Origin: Polyodon spathula
Lineage: Eukaryota > Chordata > Actinopteri > Acipenseriformes > Polyodontidae
Assembly: GCF_017654505.1 (NCBI RefSeq)
Contig: NC_054536.1
Location: 95,647,844 to 95,711,843, forward strand
Length of the DNA: 64,000 nucleotides
Reading direction: 5' to 3'
The first letter of the stretch is position 1; the number at the start of each line of letters is the position of its first letter. A program made the translations under genes and the position numbers. Shown here in pieces: positions 50,478-62,842 of this stretch. The notes below the pieces were generated by a model. That model did no database searches, was not told the DNA's origin, and was given only the letters and a program-made list of their open reading frames with translations.

Positions 50478-53400
50478 TTCCGAGCGGAAGCAGAGGTGGG
50501 CGGAGGGGCAAGCCAAGAGCGGCGAGGGGAAGCGGCTGGAAGGATCCGCGGGAGGCCGGGAACAAGGAGGGGGGCACGGAACATGGCGGCGCGCATAGGC
50601 CGGCACTGGGGCGGGCGGCGGGAACGCCCGGGGGGACCTGCGCGCAAAGCACGGAGCCACCACCGGGACGCAGCAACCCGGAGACGGGCCAGGGAAAGCT
50701 GGACAGGCGGGTGGGGGAAAGCGCGCAGGGAGGGGGAGGTAAGAAGGGGTAAAAGAAACAAACGGAAGCACGAAGGTGAGAACAGGGCAGGAGAGAAGGC
50801 GTCGGCAAGGGAGGCAGGAGGACAAACGGACGCGACGGATAACAGGACGACCAGCCGGCGAAAAGGAAGGGGGCACGGGGAGGTTAGCAGGAGAGGCTAG
50901 AGCACGGAACAGGAACGAGACAACAGAACACGCGGCTGGAGGGAGGGAGCGGGCCTGGCGGCCAGGGACCAAAGAAGGGGGGCAGAGGGGGGGCGAGGGA
51001 GGGCCGGGCCAGGGGGAGATCAGGGGGAGGGGAAGAGCCAGATTAGAGACAGGCAGGCGGCGCAGGGGCACAAAAAAAGGGACACGAGGCAAGAGCGCGA
51101 GGGAAGGGCAGGGATACCTCGGAGAGGAGAGAGCCCAACTAGGCGAGCAATGGATAGAAAAAAGCAAAGGCAGGGGGGGGCGGGAACCGCAGAGCTAGAG
51201 GGGGGAGGTGTGCCAGCAGCAAAAGGGTCGGAAACCGGACGGCGCAGCAGGACGCGGTAACACGAGGGCCAGAGGAGGGAGAGTGCCCGAGGTAAGGGAA
51301 AAGGAAACCCCCACGGACGGCTGCGGGGGGCCCCGACGGGAGATACGGTGCGGGGGGACGGCAAAGACCATGTGCTTCGGGAACGGGGGCTGCGGAAGCA
51401 GCGCAGGAGAATAATGACACGGCGGCAGCTGCCGAGCCGCCCGCATCGCCAGGGGACGGAAGGAGGAAGAAAAGCCTAACAGCAGGGCGAATGCCAGGTG
51501 CGGGGGAAGACAGCTGCGGGAATGTGCCGAAACATGTATAACTAGCAACCAGAGGAAGGGGGGCGAAGCGCCGCAGGCATGAGAAGCCGCGGGGGTGAAA
51601 CGGCAGCGGGGCAGGGGAGCGCGGGGGGGAAGAAAAAAAAGCGGGGCCGCAATGCCGAGTGAGCAGGCGGACATGGCACAGGGACAGTAGCAGGGGGTAG
51701 GCAGAGGACACAGGGCACATGGGGCGGCGGACCAAGGCAGGCGGCCAGGCTAAAGGGGGCCGGAGGAGCACTACACGGAAGGCCAGCTATTGATTGAGTG
51801 GTGGCACACACGCTAGGCAGAGGGAAAGCACTCGAAGGGCGGGCGGACGGAGCGGGGCGACGGGCATAGAAGTGAAGGGGAAGGCGACCGCGAGACGGGG
51901 GAAAAGGGGAGCCGAAGGAAAAAAAAAAAGGTGGGGGGAAGAGGGAAACCAGAAGGAAGACACCGGGCCCACAGAGAAACGACAAGGTGAGACGCAGCGG
52001 GCGGAGAGGCGAACAATAGAACGTGGGGCGGGGGGGGGAAGCTACCAGAGGACAGGGGGGTGCTGGGTGGCGCAGAGGGAGCTTCAGGGGATGAGCTACA
52101 CAAGGCAACCATGGAAGAACGCAAGACCCCGGGGAAAGGCTAACGACAGCGAGGGCTGAGAACCTAAGAGAAGCTGGAGACAAAGAATGGAAATTGGAGG
52201 AGACAAGTCAACCAACAGGAGAGACGATCTAGAAGATAAGGATACCGGAGCAAAGACAAGACAGGTAGGGACTCAAACCTGGAACACGCACTGGGGAAGT
52301 ACCAAGCGGGCAAGGACTGAGGACGGGCCTTGGTGACCCAGCCAGCTTTTTAAAGCAGACTGGAAGACGGCGGAAAATAAGAACACAGGGCAGAAGGGAC
52401 GCTGGCCCCAGATACGGGTGCACGCCAGGTTAGACGGGTAGTCGCGATGGGAACACCAGGGACCGCCAGGAACCACCACAGAGAACAGAAACAGAAAAAC
52501 GGGACAAACGAAGCCAGGTGCCCAGCGGCGCGGGGGGGGGAGAGCGATTGAGCCCAAAAGCGCATCAAGCCACGGCGGAAGGACCCAGGGTCACGGCAAC
52601 AACGGATGGATGGATTCCACCCGCACAAGGCGCGGGTAAAGCCGCCGAGTGGCGGGGCGATGCCCCTGCGATCGCCATGGGCCCCCGGGCCGGGGGGCGG
52701 GGGCACGGAAAGGCCCGGGCAACACGGGGGTCGACGGGGAGAAGGGTGAATGCGGAATGAGGCGCCACTGTTCGGGGGCAGACGGAACAATGGAAGTCTG
52801 GTAGCCGGTCGCGTGACCGCCCTGTTACCGAATAGGCGGCGCGGGTTGGGGCACCGGGCTAGAGCAGCAACGAGCCGTCTTTAAGCGGGGACCAAACGGC
52901 CCACAAGAGCAGAGGAGGGCGACAGCAGGGGACTGGGAACAGGACTGCCCGGAGGAACGCCGCAGCATGAGCCGACATCTTGGGAGCGGGGGGGATGCGG
53001 CCCCACAGGGCCGAAGTAAGACAGGGCTGGGCAACAAAACGACGAGCGGGGTCAGAAGTCCGTCGCCACGGGCCGAGCTCCCATAGAATATTTAGAAGGG
53101 ACATGTTATTGCCGGGGGGCGACCGTACACGGGCGCGAGTAATGCAGTGGCCAGGTCGGCCCCTTTCGGAAGGCGGGGCGAGCGGCGGAAGGACCCTGGC
53201 GGCGGCACAGGGGCCAATCCGACGGGGGTGTCACGCAAAGTAACAACCTGGCGACGAGCCAAAGCAAATCATGAAGTCGCTTAGACAGAGCAGAGGACCC
53301 TAAGACTGAGCCGGGGGGCCACCGCGGGGTACCACCCTCCGGGCGCGAATCAGGACGGGCTGTTTGGTGCTACCATGTAACCCCAGACCATGGACAGCGG

Positions 53401-55272
53401 TCCGGAAGCCCAACGGCTGCAGGGGGAGATGAAGCGGGGGGCGGACGGGGGCAAAAGCGCGGACGAAGAACCAGAGCAGAGCGTGGCAGGATCCATGAGC
53501 AAGTGGCATCCAAAAAAATCAGCAAGGGAGTTAGACACAGCGCCCGGGCCGAAAACCAGGGGACGGGCGCCAGACCCTGACCAGAGAGGAGGTCCAGGGA
53601 GAGCGGAGGTGTGGCCATAAGGGGGCAGAGAAGAAAGTCGGCGACGGGGCGGGAGGACCGGGGCCCTGGTGGGGGAGCGGGATGAGTGGGCAGGCCAGGC
53701 GGGGCGGGGACCACCGGGCAAGGGACGGGGCGCAAGCGGGGGCACGGGGGGAGGACGTCGCAGGGCGTGGAGGACTGACGAGAGCGCAGCCGCAGGATGG
53801 GGGAGGGAAGACGCCTCGGCCGGACACGGCGGCCGCATTAGGCTAAGGTAGTAAAACGGAGAGGAACGGACAGGGGGCAGGGGAGAGCGCTGGGAAAACG
53901 GGGAAAAGGAAGCAGGAAGATATGGCGAGTGGGTGGGCGCAAGCTACGGGACAGGGGGACGCGAACAGAAGCGCCGCGGGGGAGGGTCGCGGGCGGTGTA
54001 ATATAAAAACTTTGGAATGGGTGGAGCGCCGGACATGGTCAGGTCGAGGGCTCGCGGGCCTGTGCTGACGCCGTGTGACTTGGGCAGGCTGTCGGCGTGC
54101 GGCGACGCGGATGCGGACTGGCTTGGGGGGCGAGGAAAGCGGGGTAAGGCCTGTTGGGCGGCAGATGTGTGGGTGGGGAGCGAGTAACCAGGGGGCAGGT
54201 CGGGACAGGGTGAGGTTGGCGACTTGAGGGAGGGATGGGGGTGGCGCCGCCGTAGTCTACATGTGTGAAGAACAGCAGCCGTCGTCTGTGGGGGGTGCGC
54301 GCGAGGGACGCCATAGACTCATGGTAGTCCCGGGTCATACCTCAGAGGGGGCGGTGCGAAAAGTGTAAACGGCGGTAGGCAGGACGGGGGGGGGGTAAAA
54401 AAAACGCGGCAGGGGAGACCAGGTTGGGGGGGGAGGGGCCGGGGGGGCGCGGGACCGCGGGGTGAAGGGGAGGCTAGCGGCGGTGGAAAACTAAAGCAAC
54501 AGGCCGCCCCGCGAGGGGGGCCGCACAGGGGGGGGGCAGCAGGCATGGGGGCAGGCCACAGGCGAGGTTCACCGTATCGCGACCTACGGGGTGGCCCAGT
54601 GAATTGGGGAAGGGAAAGCCCCAGGAGGAGGGGGCGCCGGGCTGGATGGGCGGGCCCAGGTGGAACACACCTGGACGGCAGATGGGGCGGAGGGAGCGCG
54701 ACCCCCACCCGGCTGTCGGGCCGGGCGGGCCGAGACATATACCCACATGAGAGGCGGCCAGCACGCCACAACCACGTCGGGAACAAAACCGATCACAGCA
54801 GGGTACCGGGAGGGGCAGGGAGCGCAGGGGCTAGAGGGGGGTGCGAGAGGCGACATTGAGAGAAAGACAGGAAGGGGTTGTCGACCGAGTTGGTGGCGGG
54901 TGTGGCTGGCGTCGCCCCGGCGGGTTGGTTGGGGAGTACCATGCCCCCTGCCAGGTTGGCGAGGTGCAAGGCTGCGGACGGCGCGGCGCGGTGCGCCAGG
55001 AGACGGGGGCCCGGGGAGGGAAGGGGCAGCCCGCCCGGCTATACAGAGAGGCCGCAGGTAGAAGGGGGTCCAATGATCAAGAGAGGGTAAGCCGGCCGGG
55101 GCACCAGGCGGCGCCGGTGGGGAGGAATGAGGTCCAGCTGTCGCAGGGCCGTGCAAGGGCCGGTGAGTAGACCAAGACCACAGTTGGGGGGGGGGGCGAG
55201 GGTAATTGCCTTCCGAGCGCTCGAAGGTGGGGGGGGCGGATGGGGCCGCTCGGCATGTGTGTGTACCGGGGG

Positions 55273-55366
<94 letters not shown>

Positions 55367-55490
55367 GCACGACCGGTCGCGCCGGGGCGGCGCGAGCCGT
55401 CCACGTCTCAGGAGGTGCGGGACCGAGGGCGCCCGGAAGCAGCACACGGGGGGGGGAGGTAAGGGGGGCCAAACACAGGGACGATGCTTA
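50478..55490. other. 5-kb G-rich, T-poor, CpG-rich block
   Basis: Base composition changes abruptly at both edges from AT-rich to strongly G-rich on the plus strand. In 50521-50580 only 2 of 60 bases are T, and in 50641-50700 only 1 of 60. From about 53990 T becomes common again (13 of 60 in 54061-54120) while G stays dominant. CpG is abundant, unlike the neighbouring intron. I see no tandem unit, transposon motif or conserved protein. Long open frames on both strands result from the shortage of AT-rich stop codons. Possible readings are an unusual CpG island, a very degenerate G-rich satellite, or a consensus built from poor reads near the poly-G tract. Confidence 0.75.
55268..55364 (+). repeat. 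Long poly-G tract
   Basis: Eighty-nine uninterrupted G (55276-55364), preceded by 7 more G and one A. This is exceptionally long for a mononucleotide G run and may be an assembly artefact or a quadruplex-forming site. Confidence 0.95.
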
Positions 55491-58400
55491 AAGTCGCTCA
55501 AAAAAAGGGATGTGACCAATCTATTTTTGTGTAAGGAAAGTAAAACCCAGACTAATGCAAGGATCCCAAAAAGGGACAGCTTTTTCACATAAACTGCAAA
55601 TTCTGACCGCTATTCATTTCATTTGAAGTTCAAAATTCATATCTTTTGCATTGTACTTTCTGAATAGTATATTTCCAAAAGCTTTTTATTTTACATATTT
55701 TTTTTTATATTACTAAGTTCAAAAACATCATGTGGTGCTGCTTGTTAAGCATTATTTTAAAACAGGCCAGGGAGATGTGAACCAAGTGACACAGTCAAAA
55801 CCACACAAGGGCTCAGGAACAGCAGAGCAAGAAAACACTGATTCGCTTGCTGGGAAGTGATCCTTTAACTCCTGATACATGCCTTACCCTAGATACAGCA
55901 GAGGATGCTAATAAAGTAGACAACAGCCCAGCATAATCCCAACAAGAAGGAGAAGTAGATTTAATGGCACCTTCTCCATATGCTTGGAGCCATTATCAAA
56001 GAATGCTGCTCTTGTCTGCATAATTAAATAAAGGGAATAGCTGCTCCAGAGGTGTTAATCCAATGTTTCTGTTTGGGTTTTTTTAGTTGCTTGGAAGCTT
56101 GGTGACTTGTTTCCTGTCAGCTACCTGCTATTTCTTATGGTTACATTACTTTTAGCTGTATTCTGCTCTAGTCCATGCAGTCTAATGCCAGTTGGGGCTG
56201 TGCTTGTTACCTAAGCAATCTTTACTAGATTTGCTACACTTGGACCATAGTAAACCCTAATTTATCAGTACAGGTAACTGTCAGTGTCTCTAACTGATAC
56301 TACTGTCAATGTTACTTCTGAACTGTTGATGACCGCAGGCCACATTAATGAAACATTAGTAAGCAATTTAATGCAGAGCCTTTATAAAGCACTAAGCAGT
56401 GGTAGCCACAAAGTAATGCAGTGTAAGACCTCAGAACTGTAGATTCATCACCAATATCTGCACTCCATAAGCCAATGCAGAGCAAACAGTACAGGAATCT
56501 TACCAAAGAAACATTTGCCCATAGCAAGTAGCATCTCTCCACATTCATGACTTTTTTTTTCTTGCTGTGAGTTCATGGATGGCAGAGTCAGATCAGATCA
56601 GGTTGCTGAGCAGTTGTCAAGGTACTTGTAAAAATATATATATATATATTTTTAATTAAACCAGAAACAAAAACAAAAACAAAAGTAGTAAAACAATTCA
56701 AACTAGCAGTGGGAAGGAAGCTTCAGCTGACATGAACCAAATGAGGCACAAAGCATTTGGTTCAGTTGTGCCATTACACATGAGCTGTGAGTGTTCCTTT
56801 TAGGAATCCTTTGGCGTTTCAGTTATTGATGGCAATGAAGCATAATGATTTCACCTACAGTATCCAATTTCTAGCACAGTGCGTTGTTTCAGGCAAGTTA
56901 AAAAGAACAGTTTTATCAGTATTTTCATACACAACATGATATCTAGTCTGAAATGATGTCCCCTTGCAAGCAGTATTAACCTGATGTGTAGTATTAAGAA
57001 GCATTGCCTATTTGCCAGGTTAGTGGAGGGCTGCATTGTAATCTGCTTTAGAGATAGCACTGCTGTTAAATAGGGTTCAGTTCTCTTCTGGTATGGGAAA
57101 ATATTTAGCTCATGAAATGCTTGCAATTCAAATGGTTCATAACAACTGATAACAACATTAATAGTGTATTAATGTGTATTAAACTATATTAAGGGTATTT
57201 TCCTCCTCTGTAAACTAATACTGTAGTTGTCCACAATGTGACTTTATTATTGATAGTTCAGTTGCATTTCAGTAACGTCTTGACTTTAAAGACATTGGGT
57301 TGTGCAGATCTACCAATAGGTGGCACTAAAGAGCAAGAAGCGCTTCATGTGATTTGGATCAGTGAACCCTTTGGTGAAACCAATGGTTCAAAGGGCTCGA
57401 TGATTCACAAGGCTTCGCTTTTCCTGTTACTAATTCAAGCAATAAACAGGACCAAGCTAAACAATTTGCACCCTCTAGGCTTGTTTCTGAGTTATGTTGC
57501 TTTCTCTAGTTCCCAAAGAAAATGGTGTATTAAGCCCCTACCCCAGCATGCCCATTTCCAGGAGAACATAAATAAATTAATAACGTACTAGAACTTCCTG
57601 GTCTGATGTGACCCACAAGCTACCCTGCTACAGAAGCATTCAAAGGAAAATACAGAAATTGTTTTGTAAATCACAGAAAAACTATTTCAAGAAAATAAAT
57701 AAATTGTACTTCTACTAGGGTAATAATCACCTATCCGACAACCTTCCCCTGAGGTTGGAAATGCTTTCCACTAAATACTGAAATACTTTTCAACAGCATG
57801 CTGTTGAAGCAGTTCTGGTCCAAGCGCCTGGTAATAATTGCATGGCTTTAGATACAAAGTTTTACTTTTATGTGTAGCTGACCTAAAAATAATTATTGTC
57901 AACAACCACTGGGTTGTCAGCCTCTAGTCAAAATGTTACTGGAATGAAATTCCACTGAAAACAAGCCACTATCTTAAAATCAATGACTGACAACAAAAAA
58001 GGGAATTTTAACAATTTATTTCTGTCTTGTGTGAATTCACTTTACCCTGAAATCAAAGGTGCGAGACTCTCCCACAATGCTCCACAAAAACCTTTTGCGC
58101 TTTTTTAAACAAAGGTAACGCACTGACATTACAAATCTTTGCATTGGCCTCACGTTTAGAAATAGAGAGCAGAATTAAAAAAAAAAAAAAACAGTGTTAT
58201 TGTATCAAACTTGTGGTACAGGAACGAGAACTTTAGCAGCAAGTGATTTTCAAACAAAACACGTTCATTAAATCAATCCGTTAATGCTGTGATGTTGAGT
58301 CGATGAGGAGCATTTTTCATTAAAAAAGTTAATTGTCGCAGGTCAGGAACATCACTTCCTGTCTCAACGACTAGATAAGGGGAACTTGTTAATCAAAATG

Positions 58401-61400
58401 CATGTTAACGAGATCATTTTATAGAAAAGACTAGTGTAGAGCAAGTTGTCTCTCTCACCTGTGAGCAGGAGCCAAATGGAAATAAAAAATAATAGGAATA
58501 TCTATGTTGTGTATAATTTGTAAACTTCATTTAAAATTGCATTTTGTCATGCAGAAGGTATACTTATTTAGATAACTTCACATACACAATGTTGGTTTAC
58601 GATTATCTGACGTGTGGGTGAAAAGCACAGATTTAACCAAAAAATTGTATTTTATTTATTTTTTATATGGGGAATTGGGGTAAGCCATCTATGTATATTG
58701 GTTTGAATTTATTTTCTTATGTTGATATCTACTTTTGTATGTATGTTAGTATCTACGATTGTAGGCTATAAATAAAGTTTGAAGTGTCATTGGTGTTTGT
58801 AGTTGTTAATTATTATACATGTATATCATGTATGTAACACTTCATTATACATTTATTAAGCTTTTAAAATTACAATAGAACTCCCTAACCCAATCCACAA
58901 TTAGTTTTTAGTTAATTGTTCAGTGAAATCCTCTAATCATGCATTTTCTCTGGTACTGTTTGCTCTCCTTCATGATAAATAAACTGAACATGAATAGAAG
59001 TAGCCATTGCATGCTTACAGTATTATAAGAAGATGTTATAATATGTGCATACAGATGTGTGAAGGTGAGAGTGTACACTGTACATGCAGTGTGGGGGCAG
59101 TCTCGCAACATTACAAATACGCCAGACAAAATCCATGTCAGTGATCTCAATCACATTAGATATTCCATTCAAGCCCCATATTGCACTTTTTAACTATTAG
59201 ATGAACTGTTTGCAGAATACTTAACATCTGCTATTAGGACCATGCTGCATATTGTGTTTATTATTAATAGCGTTATAATTAAACTATACCAAATCGCGTT
59301 TTTATTTACAATCAAGGAAAACATGTTTTTACTGACTTTATAAGCATTTGGGCAACACTGTATAGGTTACCTTCATTGTAAATAAAAACTATTATTTGGT
59401 ATAATTTAATGATAATGCTATTAATAAATGAATCATGATTATAGCAGCAGTTTTTAAGTATTCTGTAAATATTTTGTCTGATAGTTAAGCACAATTTGGG
59501 GCAGTTTTCAAAAAATATTGGTGTTCCGGGCTTAAGGTTACAAATTGTTAAAACAAATGAACAAATCTCACTCATAACCACAAGCATATAAAAAATATTT
59601 CCAAAACTACAAATCTTGAATTATCTTGGTATTCTCTGTATGATCTGCATCACAGCCGCGATCTGTTAAATTTCTGTTTCAGGGTGAGTTATAGTCTTTC
59701 ATTAAATAAAACCCTTCTTTTCCAAGTGCAAGTTAACCCCTGATAAATTATGACAACACCGATTTGCTTTTAAATTCCCACGCAAACAAAAGTAATAGTC
59801 TTAAGAAGCCCTGCTCGTTAAGATATTAACATTATTTCGTAAATCAACATAATTTCGTAAATCACGTTAGCATGATTATTTAATTCAGCATGGAGAATCC
59901 ACAATGAATGAATGATTTATTGATTGCAATTGCAGATGATGTAATGAACTGTGATGGGCTCTCAGGGCCCGATGACTGTGATGGGAGCTCAGGGTAAAAG
60001 TAGATACTGTATTACAGTTAACATGTTGTCTCTTTAGTTTTGGGAAGTGATATTTTTTTCAGAATCATATCATTCTGAATTCAAATACTACTTCTGTAAA
60101 AAATATAGTGGTGTACCAACAAAGCCAATACAGTACATCTAAATGGAAGCATACTTATTTTAAAACACATTCCTTTGAGAAATGTATTTTTGATATTGTC
60201 CATTTTTTAGGGAACACGAAAAAGACACAAGGGTTGGAACGGGCCAACATGAAATAATCGTGACACACGCGTTTAGCCGCCACTGAAGTCAACATTTTAT
60301 AGATTCAGATATGCAAGTGCTGACTGTAGTGATACCTCAGTTAATTAAATTAACAAATCAATGAGTTTTTCTCATTGTTTAACGCTTGCATTTTCTTCCC
60401 TAAAATACCCTTTCCCTATCTAAAAGCTTATTGCACTGGCCAGCAGTCTATCTGACACAGAACATCACCCACATGCTCTGATTGATTTTCAAACACCCTG
60501 ATCTCCTGCTTTCACAAACAAATTACCTGGGAGCAAATAGTAATGTTGTGTTGTAGAAACTCTTGTCGAGTTTAAACTGGGGCCTTTTCCCAAAGGCTTT
60601 CTTTTAACTAGCAACGTGAGAGTAACAGTAAAACAATGTGATCATCACTGTCTCAACTCATTACAGCAAGACTAGCTAGCAGCATGCAAACCCACAATAA
60701 CTGCCATTAAACCACGACCACACAGACACTGGGCTCAGGTCTATGCAGTTTCAAAATAAATGCAGTTGATGAGTAAAAGGAAAATATCAACCAGTCCTAA
60801 TTACAGATTGTGTGATTATAGCACCCTTTTTTACCTTGCTAAATTAAATAAGCAATGCCTTCTTATTATAGCACAGTGACATTCTCTTTGCAGAATGGGG
60901 TCTACAAATTACAGAACATCTTAATATTGTTCCATGAACATGTATATACAGTGGGCCACCCAATATAACATTATAACTAGATGTGAAAGCAGTTATTTGC
61001 TCGTATACATGCATCAATAATGCTCAAATTATAGCCTCCAAAAAGTCTAAAATGCCTTCATTAAAAATGCTAGATACTGCAAGCATGCATTCTTGTATGT
61101 GTGTTTTTTTGGAACGGGCCTGTAATGGCCACTATTATTTCAAGCAGTGAAATAGTATGTTCAAATAATTTACCACTAGTTGAGAAATGTATTGTCAGGC
61201 ATTAAATTGCGAAAGGATGAAAACCTCATTCTATCCAGGCCTTAGCGTACCAGAAGAAAAGCCCCCACCCGTTCACTGATCTCACTGAATAAGTGCTTTG
61301 CACAGAGGTTAAATACATACATCAGCAACAGGGCATTCGACCTGGTATATCACAGCAAGCCCATGTATATCTCAGTCAGCTTGGAGAAATGAACCATTGC

Positions 61401-62197
61401 ACATACTGTATCAGTTCAACTGACACATTTGAGAACAGTTCTTTGTAACATGAATAACCACATCCCCATATTGCACAAATACGCCACATTTAATTTGCTT
61501 AAGAGGCCACCTGACCAAATATAAAGTTAGCGCTATGGATTTTTTTTTGTTAATTAACATAATATTTAAACTAAATGAATGGTCCAACTACCCATACATG
61601 TAACATCAAAAGTGTCAAACTAGATGACAATATGAAAGAGAATCTTCTCAAACTTGTTTTTTTTGAGTAAGTCAGGGCTCTAGGCTTTTTTTCTTAGGAG
61701 CCACTGGATCCTAGGCCAAAAAAAAATAATAATAATATTCTCAAATCCAATTGCTGGGAGACATTTTAGGAGAAAGTCGGTTGCTTAAAAAAAGTTGGCT
61801 GCTTAAAATATAATACTTGCTAAGACATTAAAGTGACACTTAAACAGTTACTTAATGTTTGTACTTTTGTTTGTTGCCTCATTCTGCTGAATGGTTATAT
61901 ATATGCAGCTGATGACTGCAATGAACTCAACATGTTTACATTTGAGATATTTTGTAAGCACATTTTCATTTTCACATTCACTTCATCATTACCACAATCT
62001 GAGAGCTAAATTTAGTAAAAGGCAGTTTTTCTACTTTAATCAAGTAAGTTGCTGTGAAAGGGTAGATGGAATTTCTGCACTGAAAAGTTCACCTCCCACC
62101 ACACGGGGAGCAGGGGGAACCTGTCCATCCAGCTTGCTCTGGCAACTATAAGGTTAACATTCCGTCGCCATCGGTCTGCTAGGAGGCTGGCGGAGTG
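55491..62197. other. Unassigned intronic DNA
   Basis: About 6.7 kb of AT-rich single-copy-looking sequence with minor A/T runs (58177-58191) and a short TA tract (56635-56650). Open frames are short and unrelated to any family I know. No repeats or transposons recognised. Confidence 0.5.
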
Positions 62198-62233
62198 GTC
62201 ATTTCAAATAAAAACCTCAACTCTCTGTGTGTG

Positions 62234-62842
62234 TGTCACAGAGACGGCCGAAGTGGGCGTCGACAGAACCAGGAAAAGGAATGAAATACACAAAACACAG
62301 GACGGATGAAATGAAATGACGATGGTGCTGGCTGGCGCCGGTTTATTGTAAAATAAAAGAGTTTAACAAACAAAAGACAGGACACGGCACTTCGCGCCAA
62401 AATAAACAGACAAACAAAACGAATAGACATGGACAAAACACAGAGTGGACGAAAGCCACACAAACAATTGAAATCTATATTTACACTTACTTACCTATCT
62501 CTATCTCTATCTCTATCTCTATCTCCCGTTCTCCACTCCCGAACACCCAACCGCGATCTATATATACTGTTGTGCTGGGATTCAATTACCAATTAATTAT
62601 TCACTTGAATCCCAGCACGTGAATTAAAAAGTGCAATTCCCCATGCTCACATATTACTACATTTTACTTGCACATGAAGTGCTGTGCAATCCTCGTGCCT
62701 AAATACACATATACATTTTTTAAACATTCGTGTTACACAGACCCGTTTATATCCCGTGTACCAATGTCTATACACCAACATTTAAACACACCACACGCAA
62801 CACATAACAGATAATATACACAGGGGCAGGCACTTTGTCACA
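62234..62842 (-). mobile_element. Solo LTR inserted in the 33-bp minisatellite
   Basis: Read on the minus strand, it starts TGTGACAAAGTGCC and ends GTCTCTGTGACA, so the ends are a perfect 7-base inverted repeat (TGTGACA / TGTCACA). It is flanked by a perfect 5-base target duplication, GTGTG (62229-62233 and 62843-62847), although the surrounding repeat is itself GTGTG-rich. Minus-strand TATATATAG near 62565 and AATAAA at about 62340-62345 are placed as promoter and polyadenylation signal. Its 609-base length and lack of genes fit a solo LTR left by recombination. Retroelement family unknown. Confidence 0.75.
62493..62525. repeat. (CTCTAT)n microsatellite within the solo LTR
   Basis: About five TATCTC hexamers in a row, downstream of the minus-strand TATA box, probably within the transcribed part of the LTR. 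Confidence 0.9.

Noticed and set aside
50478..55490. CpG island marking the kcnk9 promoter and first exon
   Set aside because: No sequence coding for M1, the cap or the first pore helix was found in or near it on the minus strand, so there is no support for a kcnk9 start here.
50431..55592. Many long open frames on both strands, up to 334 codons
   Set aside because: They reflect the G/C-rich, T-poor composition, which removes stop codons. They are overlapping on both strands, Pro/Arg/Gly/Ser-rich and without domains.
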